A DNA stretch of 64,000 bases from JAVBMU01 sp031551755 (GCA_031551755.1 JAVBNE010000013.1:1-64000), one strand, 5' to 3'. Positions 9,079 to 19,137 are shown, counted from the first letter of the stretch. Notes: generated from the letters alone by a model not told the origin. Translations and numbers: made by a program.

Positions 9079-12000
9079 ATGAACCACCGACTCGGGTGGG
9101 CAGTCGCTGCCGCCTTCGCGATCACCGCCGTCGCGATCCTGCCGGCTTCTGCCACCACCTCCCCGGACCCGGTCGATCTCACTGCCATCACCGACTCCCA
9201 CCTACCGGAGTCGAAGGTGGCCCCGGCGTTGACAGATGTCAGCGGCACCGTAACGGCCTTCGTACAGCTCGATGCGCCCTCCGGGGCCGAACTCGAGGCC
9301 CAGGGCGCCAGCCCACGCATGATCGAGTCGAATGCCGAAACCGTGGCAGACCTAGCGGACGACGTCGTCCCCCAACGGGCGACGCGCACGCCGTCGGCCA
9401 GCCCCCGGCAGGTCTCCGTCACCTCCAACGTGGTGGCCGGCGTGGTCGTTACCGGAGAGGCGGACCGCGTCCGGGCACTGGCTGCCCGCAAGGACGTCGT
9501 CCGCGTCTACCGCATGACCCCCAAGTCCCCCAGCAATCAGAGCACCGACACCTTCACGCATGCGGTGAAGGCGTGGGCGGACACTGGTATGACCGGCGCC
9601 GGCCTGCGGGTCGGGATCATCGACACCGGCATCGACTACACCCATGCTGATTTCGGCGGGCCGGGTACCGAGGCCGCCTACGATCGAGCCTACGGCGAAC
9701 GGGGTCAGGGCAGCGTCCCGGCCGATACCTATGACGACACCAAGTACCTCGGTGGGCGAGACTTTGCCGGATACGACTACTCCGCGACGGGCGATGTCCG
9801 AACGCCCACCCCCGACGAGAACCCCATTGATGCGCGCGACACCATAGGTTCCGGACACGGCACCCATGTGGCCGGAACCGCGGGCGGGTTCGGCGTGACC
9901 CGCGACGGCTCGACCTTCCGTGGGGACTACGCCGAGATCTCGAATCTGGCCGGGTGGCGAATCGGCCCAGGAGCCGCACCAAACGTCGGGCTTTACGCCC
10001 TCAAGGTCTTCGGTGACCTCGGGGGGACGACAACGTTGACGCTCGACGCCCTGGACTGGGCCGCTGACCCCAATCAGGACGGTGACTTCGAGGACCGCCT
10101 CGACATCATCAACCTCTCCTTGGGGATCGACGGCGCCCCGGCCGACGACCCGGAGAACCTATTCATCGATGAACTCGCCCAGCTGGGCACCCTGACCGTG
10201 GTGTCCAGCGGGAACGTGGGCGACGTGGTCGACGCCGGCGGTTCCCCGGGCAATGCCAGGTCGTCCCTCACCGTCGCCAACTCAGCCAGCGACACCCAGG
10301 TGATCGACTCGATCGAGGTCACCGCCCCGGACGACGCCGCAGGCCGCTATCCGGCACAACTGTCCCTCGATTACGCCGGCCCGGACGTCACCGCGCCCCT
10401 GGTCGTCCTTCCCGGCGGTTCCGCCGGTTGTACCGAATACTCCGCCACTGAACGCGCCGCCGTCGCCGGCAAGATCGTGTACTTGTGGTGGGACGACGAC
10501 GCCGTCAACCGGGAGTGCAACTCCCCCGAACGGTTCGACCACGCCCAGGCCGCCGGAGCGGTCGGCGTGCTGCTGTCCTCCGGACTGGACACCTTCCCGG
10601 CCAAAATCGCGGGCAACACCGGCATTCCCGGCGCCCAGCTCACCCGATCGAGCGACGATGCCCTCACCGCCGCCCTGTGGGACGGCACCGCAGTCGTCAC
10701 ACTCAGCGCCTCGGGTCGCGCCACGGATTTCGTCACCGGTCTACTCGCCGACACCCTGGACACCAGTTCGTCCCGGGGGGTTCACGGGTCGCTGGGCATC
10801 ATCAAGCCCGACGTCGCCGCACCCGGCACCGACATCACCTCGGCCGCCGCCGGGCATGGCACGGCCGCCAGCACGATGACCGGCACCTCGATGGCCGCCC
10901 CCCATGTCGCCGGGATAGCCGCGCTCGTGCGGCAGGCTCATCCGGAGTGGACGCCGGCCCAGATCAAGGCCGCCGTGATGAACACCGCGGGCCACGACGT
11001 GTTGGACCCGTCGACCGAGGAGGTCTACGGACCCGGGCGCGTGGGGGCCGGCCGGGTCGACGCGGCCAACGCGGTCAGCACACCGGGGCTCGCCTACGCC
11101 ACCGCCGACCCGGCGTTGGTGTCGGTCACCTTCGGCATCGTGCCCGTCGGGGCCACCCCGGTGACCGCCACCCGGCAGGTGACCGTGACGAATGAGTCCA
11201 CAAGCCCGATCACCTACAGGACCGAATTCGACCGGGCGACGAGTACCGGCAGTGCCACGATCACCGCGACCCCGGCGACGATCACGGTCCCGGCCCGCGG
11301 CAGCTCGACCCTCACCCTCACGCTGAACGCCGACCCGGCGACGCTCGCCAAGCAGCTCGACCCGACCACGCCCGCCAGCTCGGGGGTCGGCCCCGCACGC
11401 GACTACCTGTCGACCATCAGCGGGCGGCTCATCCTGACCGGCCCCGATGATCGCACCCTTCGCATCCCGGTCCAGGCGGCTCCGCGACCGGTGAGCGAGT
11501 TGACCACCCAGCCGGTCGCCTTCGCCGCCGCGGCCACCCAGGCCACCTTGGAGATCACCGGCCGGGGTGTGAACTCGGGCGGGTGGACCGCCCTGGTCGC
11601 ACCCTTCGAACTCAAGGCGACCAGCCCTGCACTGGCCACGGATGCGGCCCCGGGGGTTCCCCGGTCCGTGCTCGCGGCCGCCGATCTGCGCGCGGTGGGC
11701 TTCACGTCCACCGCTCCACAACTCGCCGCAGCCGGGAAGGACCCGGCGACGGGCACGATCGGCATCGGGATGGCCATGGCCGGTGAGTGGGCGAGCCTCG
11801 GGCTCTCCGGCCGGCCGGCGGTGCAGATCGATGTCGACTCGGACGGCTCCTACGACTTCGAGACCCAGGTGACGAAATACGCCAAAGGCACCGATCTGAC
11901 GGTGGCGGTCACCTACTCCCTAAAGGACTGGACCGCACCCAATGGTGTGCACTTCAGGCCCGGCCAGGCCGTGGTGTCCGCGCCGGTGAACTCGGTCTGG

Positions 12001-12639
12001 GGCACGATCGACACGTCGGTCTTCGACAACAACGTGGTCGTGGTGCCCGTGCCGATCGGCCAGATCGGGATCAAGGCGGCGGTTGTGCCGACATTCCGGG
12101 CGGTCACGTACACCGACTACCTCGGCCTCACCGACGTCACACCGGCGTTCAAGGCCGACCCCTTCGCGCCGCCGGTCTGGTTCACGGGCACCGGGAACCT
12201 GTTGTACGCGGCGCCCGCAGACACCACGGTTACCGTGAACCGGAGCCCCGGCACGGTGTCGACGAAGATCCTCGTGCTCTCCATGCACAACGCCACCCCT
12301 GCATCGCGGTGGCAGACGGTAGACGTCACCGCGACGCCCGCCGCCGCGGAGGTTCCGCTGAGTGTCACCGCGCAGACACGCTGCCTGACCGGAAAGGTGA
12401 CGCTCACGGTCTCGGCGGTGAACGACGCTGCCGTCCCCGCCTCGATCACCATGAACACGCCCTACGGACCGAAGTCGTTCACCGCAGTGGCCCCGAAGAG
12501 CACCGCCTTCCAATCCTTCACCACCCGGGCAGCGACCGTGACCAGCGGCTCGGTCACGGTGACCGGAACGACCACGGTGGACGGCAAGACGCTCAGCTCT
12601 ACCTACACCGAGCCGTTCGCGGGCCTGGCCTGCGGGTAG
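9079..12639 (+). CDS. Secreted subtilisin-like serine protease (S8) with PA domain
   Basis: 1186 aa. The signal peptide covers residues 1-26 (cleavage near ASA-TTS). An I9-type propeptide follows (about 50-148). The S8 catalytic domain has Asp182 (GIIDTGIDYTH), His260 (GHGTHVAG) and Ser604 (GTSMAAPHVAG). A protease-associated (PA) domain of about 110 residues (roughly 430-545) is inserted before the serine. The remaining 560 residues are beta-rich Fn3-like modules, including a VTVTNES section typical of the subtilase-linked Fn3 domain. There is no LPXTG or membrane anchor at the C-terminus, so the enzyme is probably released or held non-covalently. All catalytic residues are intact. Likely roles are extracellular protein degradation or processing of surface proteins. 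Confidence 0.93.
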   Translation: MNHRLGWAVAAAFAITAVAILPASATTSPDPVDLTAITDSHLPESKVAPALTDVSGTVTAFVQLDAPSGAELEAQGASPRMIESNAETVADLADDVVPQRATRTPSASPRQVSVTSNVVAGVVVTGEADRVRALAARKDVVRVYRMTPKSPSNQSTDTFTHAVKAWADTGMTGAGLRVGIIDTGIDYTHADFGGPGTEAAYDRAYGERGQGSVPADTYDDTKYLGGRDFAGYDYSATGDVRTPTPDENPIDARDTIGSGHGTHVAGTAGGFGVTRDGSTFRGDYAEISNLAGWRIGPGAAPNVGLYALKVFGDLGGTTTLTLDALDWAADPNQDGDFEDRLDIINLSLGIDGAPADDPENLFIDELAQLGTLTVVSSGNVGDVVDAGGSPGNARSSLTVANSASDTQVIDSIEVTAPDDAAGRYPAQLSLDYAGPDVTAPLVVLPGGSAGCTEYSATERAAVAGKIVYLWWDDDAVNRECNSPERFDHAQAAGAVGVLLSSGLDTFPAKIAGNTGIPGAQLTRSSDDALTAALWDGTAVVTLSASGRATDFVTGLLADTLDTSSSRGVHGSLGIIKPDVAAPGTDITSAAAGHGTAASTMTGTSMAAPHVAGIAALVRQAHPEWTPAQIKAAVMNTAGHDVLDPSTEEVYGPGRVGAGRVDAANAVSTPGLAYATADPALVSVTFGIVPVGATPVTATRQVTVTNESTSPITYRTEFDRATSTGSATITATPATITVPARGSSTLTLTLNADPATLAKQLDPTTPASSGVGPARDYLSTISGRLILTGPDDRTLRIPVQAAPRPVSELTTQPVAFAAAATQATLEITGRGVNSGGWTALVAPFELKATSPALATDAAPGVPRSVLAAADLRAVGFTSTAPQLAAAGKDPATGTIGIGMAMAGEWASLGLSGRPAVQIDVDSDGSYDFETQVTKYAKGTDLTVAVTYSLKDWTAPNGVHFRPGQAVVSAPVNSVWGTIDTSVFDNNVVVVPVPIGQIGIKAAVVPTFRAVTYTDYLGLTDVTPAFKADPFAPPVWFTGTGNLLYAAPADTTVTVNRSPGTVSTKILVLSMHNATPASRWQTVDVTATPAAAEVPLSVTAQTRCLTGKVTLTVSAVNDAAVPASITMNTPYGPKSFTAVAPKSTAFQSFTTRAATVTSGSVTVTGTTTVDGKTLSSTYTEPFAGLACG

Positions 12640-12768
12640 CGGCTCGGGCGTCGCGGGGACCACTGATGCAAACTGTCCGCAGTTTGAGGCGTTCTGTGTT
12701 GCGCTTGGTGGGGTTGGCGCGATAGCTTTGGCGCTTTGTCGGTGTTGGCGGTTTTGGGAGGTGCCACG

Positions 12769-12831
12769 ATGGCGCGGGCGAGGCGGTTTGGGACCGGGGC
12801 TCATTGGACGCCTGGGGTGGTGGCGTGGTGA
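12769..12831 (+). CDS. 20-aa leader ORF overlapping the DUF1023 gene start
   Basis: A TTTTGGGAGG site precedes an ATG that encodes MARARRFGTGAHWTPGVVAW. The TGA stop overlaps the GTG at 12828 by 4 bp (GTGA), the arrangement used for coupled translation. It may be a leader peptide or the remnant of a lost upstream gene of the DUF1023 operon. The evidence is the good ribosome site and the overlap only. Confidence 0.35.
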   Translation: MARARRFGTGAHWTPGVVAW

Positions 12832-14375
12832 GGGTGTGGACGGTGGAGGATCCGGGGGTGGGTGATCCTGAGGTGATTCGGCGGGCGGCGGTTCGCCTGG
12901 GTCATGACGTTGAGGTGTTGGAGCGCATCAAGGCGGTGTTGGATCGTCAGAGCGCGACGCTGGAGCACGAGTGGAAGGGGTTGGCGGCGCGGGCATGGCA
13001 GGTGGCGGTGGTGCACGGGCAGATCGACGATGCCCGGGCGAACCCGGAGGTACTCACCCGTTACACCGAGGCTGAGGCCGGGTCGGGGGCTTACCCGGTA
13101 CTGGCGGCCCGGTGTGCGCAGGCCGCCGAGGACGTCGACCTGGCCAAGGGACAGATGGCGCCCCTGGTGGAGGCCAGACGCGAGGCGGATCGGCGGTTGG
13201 AGCTGGCATTGGATGAGGCCGGTGCCCCGCCGCCGGATATCAGTGCTTCAGCCCGCGCGACGGTAGCGGCGTTGCGGTCCGCTGAGCCTTCGGCCACGGC
13301 CCAGGAGTTCCTGACCGGGCTCAAAGGCTTGAGCCCGGTGGAGGTCAAGCGCGCCTGGGACCGGCTTACGGCTGCTGATCAGCAATGGTTGATGACCTAC
13401 CGCCCGTTTCGGATCGGTAACCTCGACGGTGTGCCCGCCTGGGTGCGGCACATCGCGAACCGATCCGAGGTCAACCGGTACAAGGCCAAGCTCGACGCCG
13501 CTTGGGCCAGTACCCGGGTAGATTACCCGGGTATGACAGACCGCGACCTGCAATGGGCAGTGTGGCGCCGTGCGGGGCTCAGCGAGGAGGAGGCCCGCTC
13601 GGTCGCGAACCTGCACAGGGAGCTGACCATGCGGCCCGAGGCCCAACTGCTGGTCTTCGACATGAAACACGAAGGCGCCACTCGAGCGGCGATCTCGATC
13701 GGTGACCTCGACAACGCCAGCCACGTGGCGGTCTTCGTCCCGGGCATCGGGTCCCGCATCGGCATCAGCGGGAACCTGAAGAAGTACCTGGATCAGATGG
13801 ACGACCTACGCGAGGAAACTGGTTCAATCCTCACCGATGCGCGGCAAGGAGACGATAATAACGTTGCTGGTGTTTATTGGTTGAATTATTCTCCGCCGTC
13901 GGGGCTGGAGGGTGGGCCGAGTGTGGGGACGGCGTTGGACAAGACTCGTGCGATAGGTGGGGGTGAGTCATTGACGGGTTTCGCTGATGGGGTGCGGGCG
14001 ATCAATCCTGGTTCGTCCCGGTCGCTGCTGGCTCATTCCTATGGGAGTGTGACATCCGCTTATGCGTTGATGAAGACAGACTCTTTCGGTTCGTTCGTTG
14101 CTTTTGGGTCTCCTGGGATGCCCGTGGCAGCCCGGATGCTGCAAGTTCCAGAAGATGACTGCTATTACGGGTACGCGTTCAAAGACTTCGTTGCGATAAG
14201 CCGCTGGCATGGTTCCACCCCTGGTGAGATCGGGTTCGACCGGCTGCCGACCGGCAAGGTCGACGGTTACGACAACTCAACCGGCCACTCGGAATACTTG
14301 AAGAACGGGTCGTCGTTCCAGCGGTCTTTGGCGGCCGTGATCGCCGGTCACCCCGAGGAGATACCAGGCCGATGA
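12828..14375 (+). CDS. DUF1023 alpha/beta-hydrolase (putative secretion-associated esterase)
   Basis: About 515 aa. The N-terminal ~200 residues are helical, with WXG100-like or coiled-coil character (HEWKGLAARAWQVAVVHGQ, then EARREADRRLEL). The C-terminal part is a DUF1023 alpha/beta-hydrolase: the VAVFVPGIGSRI strand and the nucleophile elbow LAHSYGS (serine in G/A-H-S-Y-G). DUF1023 proteins are common in actinobacteria, often next to ESX-like or lipoprotein genes. GTG 12828 is chosen because it overlaps the leader ORF stop; TTG 12804 and GTG 12825 are alternatives. The region 13850-14100 uses more T-ending codons than its neighbours. The stop overlaps the lipoprotein start (ATGA). Confidence 0.8.
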   Translation: MRVWTVEDPGVGDPEVIRRAAVRLGHDVEVLERIKAVLDRQSATLEHEWKGLAARAWQVAVVHGQIDDARANPEVLTRYTEAEAGSGAYPVLAARCAQAAEDVDLAKGQMAPLVEARREADRRLELALDEAGAPPPDISASARATVAALRSAEPSATAQEFLTGLKGLSPVEVKRAWDRLTAADQQWLMTYRPFRIGNLDGVPAWVRHIANRSEVNRYKAKLDAAWASTRVDYPGMTDRDLQWAVWRRAGLSEEEARSVANLHRELTMRPEAQLLVFDMKHEGATRAAISIGDLDNASHVAVFVPGIGSRIGISGNLKKYLDQMDDLREETGSILTDARQGDDNNVAGVYWLNYSPPSGLEGGPSVGTALDKTRAIGGGESLTGFADGVRAINPGSSRSLLAHSYGSVTSAYALMKTDSFGSFVAFGSPGMPVAARMLQVPEDDCYYGYAFKDFVAISRWHGSTPGEIGFDRLPTGKVDGYDNSTGHSEYLKNGSSFQRSLAAVIAGHPEEIPGR

Positions 14376-15079
14376 AACCCAAGTGGATCGTTCTCATCGT
14401 TGTGCTATTCCTAGGAGGGTGTGCCGTGATTGATCAGGATGCCGACAGGTACTTGGGCCGCGATGCCTCCGGCGACACCCCGGTCCTCGAACGCGGTTCC
14501 TACGAAGACGCAAAGACCCGGCTCGACGCCATGATGGCGCAGATGTCAGCCGAACTGACCGAAGCGTTCCCGGACTGCCCCATGCAACCCGACCCAGAGC
14601 GCGGTGAAAAAGTGAGCGGAGGCGGCCCCATTGAAGAAGAGTACGAAGAGATCACGCCCTATGTGGCGCACTCACGATATCGGCTCATGGAATGCACCAT
14701 TTCAGACACGCACAAACGTGCCAATACCGCGATTACCATCGTCGCGACCATCGCCAAACAATATGGCTTCCAGCCGCACATCACCTACAACGACCGCATC
14801 AAGCCGAACGGCGAGGGGTACGTCGCGATTGAGGGCTGGAACGCCGACGGCGACTCCTACAGCTTCAGCTCAGGCAAACGATCAACGCTCAGATACGGCA
14901 CCGCCCCCCGGTTCACCGCCGAACAACTCGAATCCATCCGAACCAACCCCGAAGCCACCCCACCAACTCCGCCCTGGTCCTACTTCAAACAACTCGACCA
15001 AGAATCCTACGCCCGAGAAACCGCCACCAACGGCACCGAGACCGGTACACCCAAGACCGGCACCGCCCCCTCCTCCTGA
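14372..15079 (+). CDS. Lipoprotein of unknown function (LppA-like)
   Basis: 235 aa. A short signal peptide ends in a lipobox, LFLGGC, with Cys17 as the predicted lipidated residue. The mature part contains a helix (SYEDAKTRLDAMMAQM) and a central domain resembling the mycobacterial LppA family. A Pro/Thr/Gly-rich, probably disordered tail follows (about 190-235). The start overlaps the upstream DUF1023 stop by 4 bp, so the two are made together. The pair may form an envelope module. Function unknown. Confidence 0.75.
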   Translation: MKPKWIVLIVVLFLGGCAVIDQDADRYLGRDASGDTPVLERGSYEDAKTRLDAMMAQMSAELTEAFPDCPMQPDPERGEKVSGGGPIEEEYEEITPYVAHSRYRLMECTISDTHKRANTAITIVATIAKQYGFQPHITYNDRIKPNGEGYVAIEGWNADGDSYSFSSGKRSTLRYGTAPRFTAEQLESIRTNPEATPPTPPWSYFKQLDQESYARETATNGTETGTPKTGTAPSS

Positions 15080-15094
15080 CCCCCGTACAACGAC

Positions 15095-15131
15095 GCCCTG
15101 GTCAGCCGGTTCCACACCGGCTGACCAGGGC
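15095..15131. terminator. Perfect 16-bp hairpin between convergent genes
   Basis: GCCCTGGTCAGCCGGT (15095-15110) pairs perfectly with 15116-15131 around a 5-nt loop. It lies between the ends of the lipoprotein gene and the anti-sigma-like gene, so it can serve both strands. Confidence 0.75.
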
Positions 15132-15153
15132 GCACGCCATCCGGTTGGGACCG

Positions 15154-16464
15154 CTACTTGCTCGCGAAGTCCAGCTGGGAGTCGACCACAGCGATGACCG
15201 ACCACGTCGTCCCGGCGGCGTCCGACAGCTCATAGGTCGGCACGGCCACGGCCGCACCCGAGGGCAGGTACTGCATGGCTGCACCCAGTCGCGCCTTGGT
15301 GATGGTGACCTCCGTGACGGGCCACGTGACCTTCGCCCCAGCTTTGGCGGTGGGCGGAACGGTCGGGTCAGCCGGTTCACCGAGGTCGACGTACGGCTCC
15401 GGGAAGTAGCTCATCTGCGCACCGAACCGGGGGTCGTTCAGGCGTTTGACGGCGTCTGCGGGGCTGATCACGTCGTAGTCGCCCAAGGCGACGGCGGGAG
15501 CCAGCCCCCCGTAGATGGACGACACTCCGTCGGCGACGACCGTGACGTCCCAGGTGATACCGATGCGCTGGCCGTCCAGGACACTCCAGGCGGTCACCGT
15601 GGTGGCCGCCTCCGACTTATCCGCCTGGTACTCGAAGGCACCGGGGTCCATACCGAGTCTGCTCAGAGTCTCTTTCGCTGTGGCAACGGCCGAGTCCTTA
15701 CTCGGCGCGGGTCCCCGCTTCTGCGAGCACTCAACCGCATCAGACGCGGTGCCACTGGCCGATCCCACGGAGTCCTTGGCATCCGGTGCAGCCGGCAACG
15801 GCTCGACGGTATTCAGGTCGGGGCACGACCACGGGTCCTTCGCCGGGTCGTAGTACGAGAACGACGCGGTGCCGTCCGGGGAGAGGCTCGCCGTGGGTCC
15901 ACTGTTGCCGCCCGCACCCGCCGTGAACGATCCGTAGTCACTGCGGACCTCGCCGGTGACCCCCAGCGCCTTCGCGTGTTTCGCCAACGTCTCCTTGGTG
16001 AACACCCCAGCCGCGTCGAAGGCCCACGCCGGCGACGCCCCCCCAGAACCGGCCGGCTCACCACGAAAGACGAGGTTGCCGTTGTAGACCGCTTGCTCAG
16101 AGGCACTGCTCTGGGTGTCCCGCACGGACTCCGAGGTGGCGCCATTTCGGTCCACGCCGCTGTTCACCGCGAGCGAGATCGGCGGCGCCGCGGAATCGGG
16201 CGCCGTCACCATCCGCAGTCCGTAGCCCGCGCCGCCGACCGCCAACAATGCGGCGGCCGCCGCCGCGAACCGCACCCCACGCCGCCGACGCCGCACACCA
16301 AGATCATCATCGACCGTGCCCTTCGCTGATTCGTCGACCCGAGCCGTGACCGCGGCGCTCAAGGTGGCCGCGTCGGGCTGCGAATCAGCAGCCGGGTCCG
16401 CCGCGCGCAGGCGGTCGAGCTCCGCACCGTTCTCGGGTGCTGATGGGGTGCGGGGGGTATCCAT
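15154..16464 (-). CDS. Membrane-anchored anti-sigma-like protein paired with the ECF sigma factor
   Basis: 436 aa. The start at 16464 (MDTPRTPSAPENG) has a GAGGAG site. The cytoplasmic N-terminus (about 1-67) ends in a basic RRRRRGVR stretch, followed by one membrane helix (FAAAAAALLAVGGAGYGL, about 70-88). A ~340-residue extracytoplasmic domain follows. Position, orientation and topology match a regulator of the ECF sigma factor encoded 50 bp upstream. I see no classical zinc anti-sigma HxxxCxxC motif, so the inhibitory function is inferred from context. Confidence 0.75.
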   Translation of the reverse strand: MDTPRTPSAPENGAELDRLRAADPAADSQPDAATLSAAVTARVDESAKGTVDDDLGVRRRRRGVRFAAAAAALLAVGGAGYGLRMVTAPDSAAPPISLAVNSGVDRNGATSESVRDTQSSASEQAVYNGNLVFRGEPAGSGGASPAWAFDAAGVFTKETLAKHAKALGVTGEVRSDYGSFTAGAGGNSGPTASLSPDGTASFSYYDPAKDPWSCPDLNTVEPLPAAPDAKDSVGSASGTASDAVECSQKRGPAPSKDSAVATAKETLSRLGMDPGAFEYQADKSEAATTVTAWSVLDGQRIGITWDVTVVADGVSSIYGGLAPAVALGDYDVISPADAVKRLNDPRFGAQMSYFPEPYVDLGEPADPTVPPTAKAGAKVTWPVTEVTITKARLGAAMQYLPSGAAVAVPTYELSDAAGTTWSVIAVVDSQLDFASK

Positions 16465-16514
16465 GACGACTCCTCGTGAGCTGGGCCGACGCAGTTGCCG
16501 GCGCCTCACCTGAA

Positions 16515-17111
16515 CTATGTGCCGGGCGCCCGAGGACTTGCACGGTCCGGTGCTTTTCGCCCGGAGGTGTCCGCCCATGCCGCCCGCAACCGCGACCGGG
16601 CCCGCGACAGGGCGGCGTCCGCCCCACCACGCGAGATCCCCAGAGTGGTGGCGAGTTCGTTACCGGCCAGCCCCTCCCAGGCATGCAGGGCAAGAATCGA
16701 CCGGTCGCGGTCGGTCAGTTCGGACAGCACTCGGCGAACCTCGTCGTCGGCAACAACCTCCAAGGCGATATCGCCTGCCACCAGGACATCGGGGAGTTCC
16801 TCCACCGGAATCGGCCTGGCCTTGCGCCGATGGTTGGCCAGCACGAAAGCGGCAGTCCGGTACAACCACGGCAGCGCCGGATCAGGGACGTCCGCCCGGC
16901 GGCGCCACGCCGTGGCGAGGACATCCGCGGTGAGGTCCTCAGCATCATGCCCCGCATCACCAGCAGCACTGGGCAGCCGTCGGCGGAAGTACCGGAAGAC
17001 TGCGGTGGCATGCTCGTCGAAGAGCGCGTGAAACCACTCATCGCCCCGCTCGGTCCAGGTGCCCGACACCGGCGCGGCGCCCGGGGTCGAGAGATCGTCG
17101 GGTGAAGTCAC
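16515..17111 (-). CDS. ECF-type RNA polymerase sigma factor
   Basis: 198 aa. Region 2 is visible as WFHALFDEHATAVFRYFRRRL with the DAEDLTADVLATAW block. Region 4 is the helix-turn-helix LSELTDRDRSILALHAWEGLAGNELATTLGISRGGADAALSRARSRLRAA, written here as two adjacent halves of the domain (about 128-178). No anchor or extra domain is present. It is the first gene of a two-gene unit with the membrane anti-sigma-like gene, so it probably responds to an envelope signal. Its targets cannot be deduced here. Confidence 0.9.
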   Translation of the reverse strand: MTSPDDLSTPGAAPVSGTWTERGDEWFHALFDEHATAVFRYFRRRLPSAAGDAGHDAEDLTADVLATAWRRRADVPDPALPWLYRTAAFVLANHRRKARPIPVEELPDVLVAGDIALEVVADDEVRRVLSELTDRDRSILALHAWEGLAGNELATTLGISRGGADAALSRARSRLRAAWADTSGRKAPDRASPRAPGT

Positions 17112-17248
17112 AGTTGCTCCAGAGGTGGTCGATTCACCCTGTCAGTGTTGCGTCGGTGTGTCTTCTTGCAGGGCCACCGCAAATTTCAGCCCGTATCCAC
17201 TCAAGTGCACATTAGCTTGACACGGTCGAGGCACTTAGCCTTGTGCGC

Positions 17249-19120
17249 ATGAGTGCCGAGGAGATTCCCGACGATGACACGCATCCGCGCGCGCCTAGCC
17301 GGCACAAGACGCGTCGCCACCGGACCATGGGCTGGTTCAGGTGGCTTCTGCTCGGCGTAGGCACCGTGGTCGCCGTCGTCGGAGCGTTCGGCTACCTGCT
17401 CTACCGAGATGCGGCGTCGGCCCGAGATTCCCTCACTGCGGCAATGGATGAGATCCCGACGGCGCGGGCTGCCTTGGCCGACGGCGACGTGTCGGCAGCC
17501 CAGGAATCCCTTGCCCGCATCCAACCGTTGACCGCTTCGGCACGCTCCCACACCGACGGCCCCCTGTGGAGTCTGGGTGCGAAGCTTCCGGTCATCGGCC
17601 CGGACCTCGAGGCGGTCACGACCGCGGCCGCGGTCGTCGACGACCTCAGCCATGACGTGCTGCCCCCGCTCGCGGATATCGCCGGAACCGCCACGTCGGC
17701 CGAACTCCTCGAGTCCGGCGATGGCATCGCTCTGCAACCCTTGATCGACGCGGCACCGAAGGCGGCCGAGGCCGCCAGAGCTGTCGACAGCGCCCAGGCA
17801 AGACTCGCCGGGATCGACCCCACCCGACTGCACGAGGAAGTCGCCGGACCCTTCGCCAAGGTGGTGAACGGCACCGACGAGGTGGTCTCCGTCGCCCACA
17901 CCGCGCAGCGGCTGACCGCGCTGGCCCCAGTGATGCTCGGTTCGGACGGCCCGCGACTGTACCTCGTGGCCGCCTTGAACAACGCCGAACTGCGCGCCAC
18001 CGGCGGGATTCCGGGCGCCTTCGCGGTGATCTCGGTGGACGACGGCCGGGTCGCGCTGGCAAGCCAGGCCACGGCACTCGACGTCGGCCCCTTCGAGAAA
18101 CCGGTGCTTCCCCTGACCGAAGCCGACCAAGAGCTCTACACCGACCGACTGGGCCGGTTCGTCCAGGACACCACCTTGACGCCGGACTACCCCACGACCG
18201 CCGCGCTCATGGCCACCATGTGGCGCGACGCCAAGGGCCAGAGCGTAGACGGTGTGATCGCCACCGATCCGATAGCACTTTCCTATCTCCTGAAGGCCAC
18301 CGGCCCTGTCGAAGTCGAGGGCAAGGCAATCACGGGAGACAACGCCGTCGAACAGTTGTTGTCGACTGCCTACGCCGAGCGGGGTTCGAAGACCGACGGG
18401 TTCTTCTCCGCCGTCGCCGCGAACGTCTTGCGGGCCGTGGTGGACGGCAAGGCGGATTCGGGTGCGGCCCGCCAGGCCCTGGACCGAGCTGCCACCGAAC
18501 ACCGGCTGTTGATGTGGTCGGCGCACCCGGAGGAACAGGAGCAACTGGTCGACACGGTGGTCTCCGGAGCGCTGAACACCGCCCCCCGGGCGGCCAGTTC
18601 GATCGGCGTCTTCTACAACGACGCCACCGGCGGCAAGATGGACTACTACTTCGGCTCGAAGGTCCGCGTCACCGATACCACCTGCACCGGTGCGGGCCGC
18701 AAGGACCAGTTCGACATGGACCTGTCCTCACGGGCACCAGGAGATGCGGCGACTTCGCTGCATCCCTACGTCACCGGCCAGGAGGTCGGCATCGTGCAGC
18801 CCGGCTTCATGCGGACGATCGTCGTGCTGTACGCCGCGCGCGGCGGGGAAATCTCCGATGTGCTGATCAACGGCAGGTCGGTGCCAACCCAGACCGCCGA
18901 TGAGAACGGTCGCCAAGTGCGCACATTCACCCAGGACCTGGCCCCCGGGCAGACCGCTCGGCTCACGTTCACCGCACTGACACCGACCGTTGACGGCGGC
19001 GGGGTGGCAGCGGCCCAACTCGCCTCGTCGACCGGCAAACTCGACTTCTGGACGACTCCTACCACCACCATGCCCGGGCTGCGAACCTTTGACGTTGCGG
19101 CATGCGAATCCGGCGACTAG
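17249..19120 (+). CDS. DUF4012 membrane-anchored extracytoplasmic protein
   Basis: About 623 aa. A basic N-terminus (RHKTRRHRT) is followed by one membrane helix (WFRWLLLGVGTVVAVVGAFG, about residues 30-52). The long extracytoplasmic region carries the DUF4012 signature: LYLVAALNNAELRATGGIPGAF, DYPTTAALMATMW, and the VDGVIATDPIALSYLLKATGPV block. DUF4012 proteins occur widely in actinobacteria, often in exopolysaccharide or cell-wall loci, without a known activity. The ATG at 17249 lies 7 nt after TAGCCT (17236-17241), a leaderless arrangement. GTG 17243 is an alternative. Confidence 0.88.
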   Translation: MSAEEIPDDDTHPRAPSRHKTRRHRTMGWFRWLLLGVGTVVAVVGAFGYLLYRDAASARDSLTAAMDEIPTARAALADGDVSAAQESLARIQPLTASARSHTDGPLWSLGAKLPVIGPDLEAVTTAAAVVDDLSHDVLPPLADIAGTATSAELLESGDGIALQPLIDAAPKAAEAARAVDSAQARLAGIDPTRLHEEVAGPFAKVVNGTDEVVSVAHTAQRLTALAPVMLGSDGPRLYLVAALNNAELRATGGIPGAFAVISVDDGRVALASQATALDVGPFEKPVLPLTEADQELYTDRLGRFVQDTTLTPDYPTTAALMATMWRDAKGQSVDGVIATDPIALSYLLKATGPVEVEGKAITGDNAVEQLLSTAYAERGSKTDGFFSAVAANVLRAVVDGKADSGAARQALDRAATEHRLLMWSAHPEEQEQLVDTVVSGALNTAPRAASSIGVFYNDATGGKMDYYFGSKVRVTDTTCTGAGRKDQFDMDLSSRAPGDAATSLHPYVTGQEVGIVQPGFMRTIVVLYAARGGEISDVLINGRSVPTQTADENGRQVRTFTQDLAPGQTARLTFTALTPTVDGGGVAAAQLASSTGKLDFWTTPTTTMPGLRTFDVAACESGD

Positions 19121-19137
19121 CCCCCACAGCCGAACGA

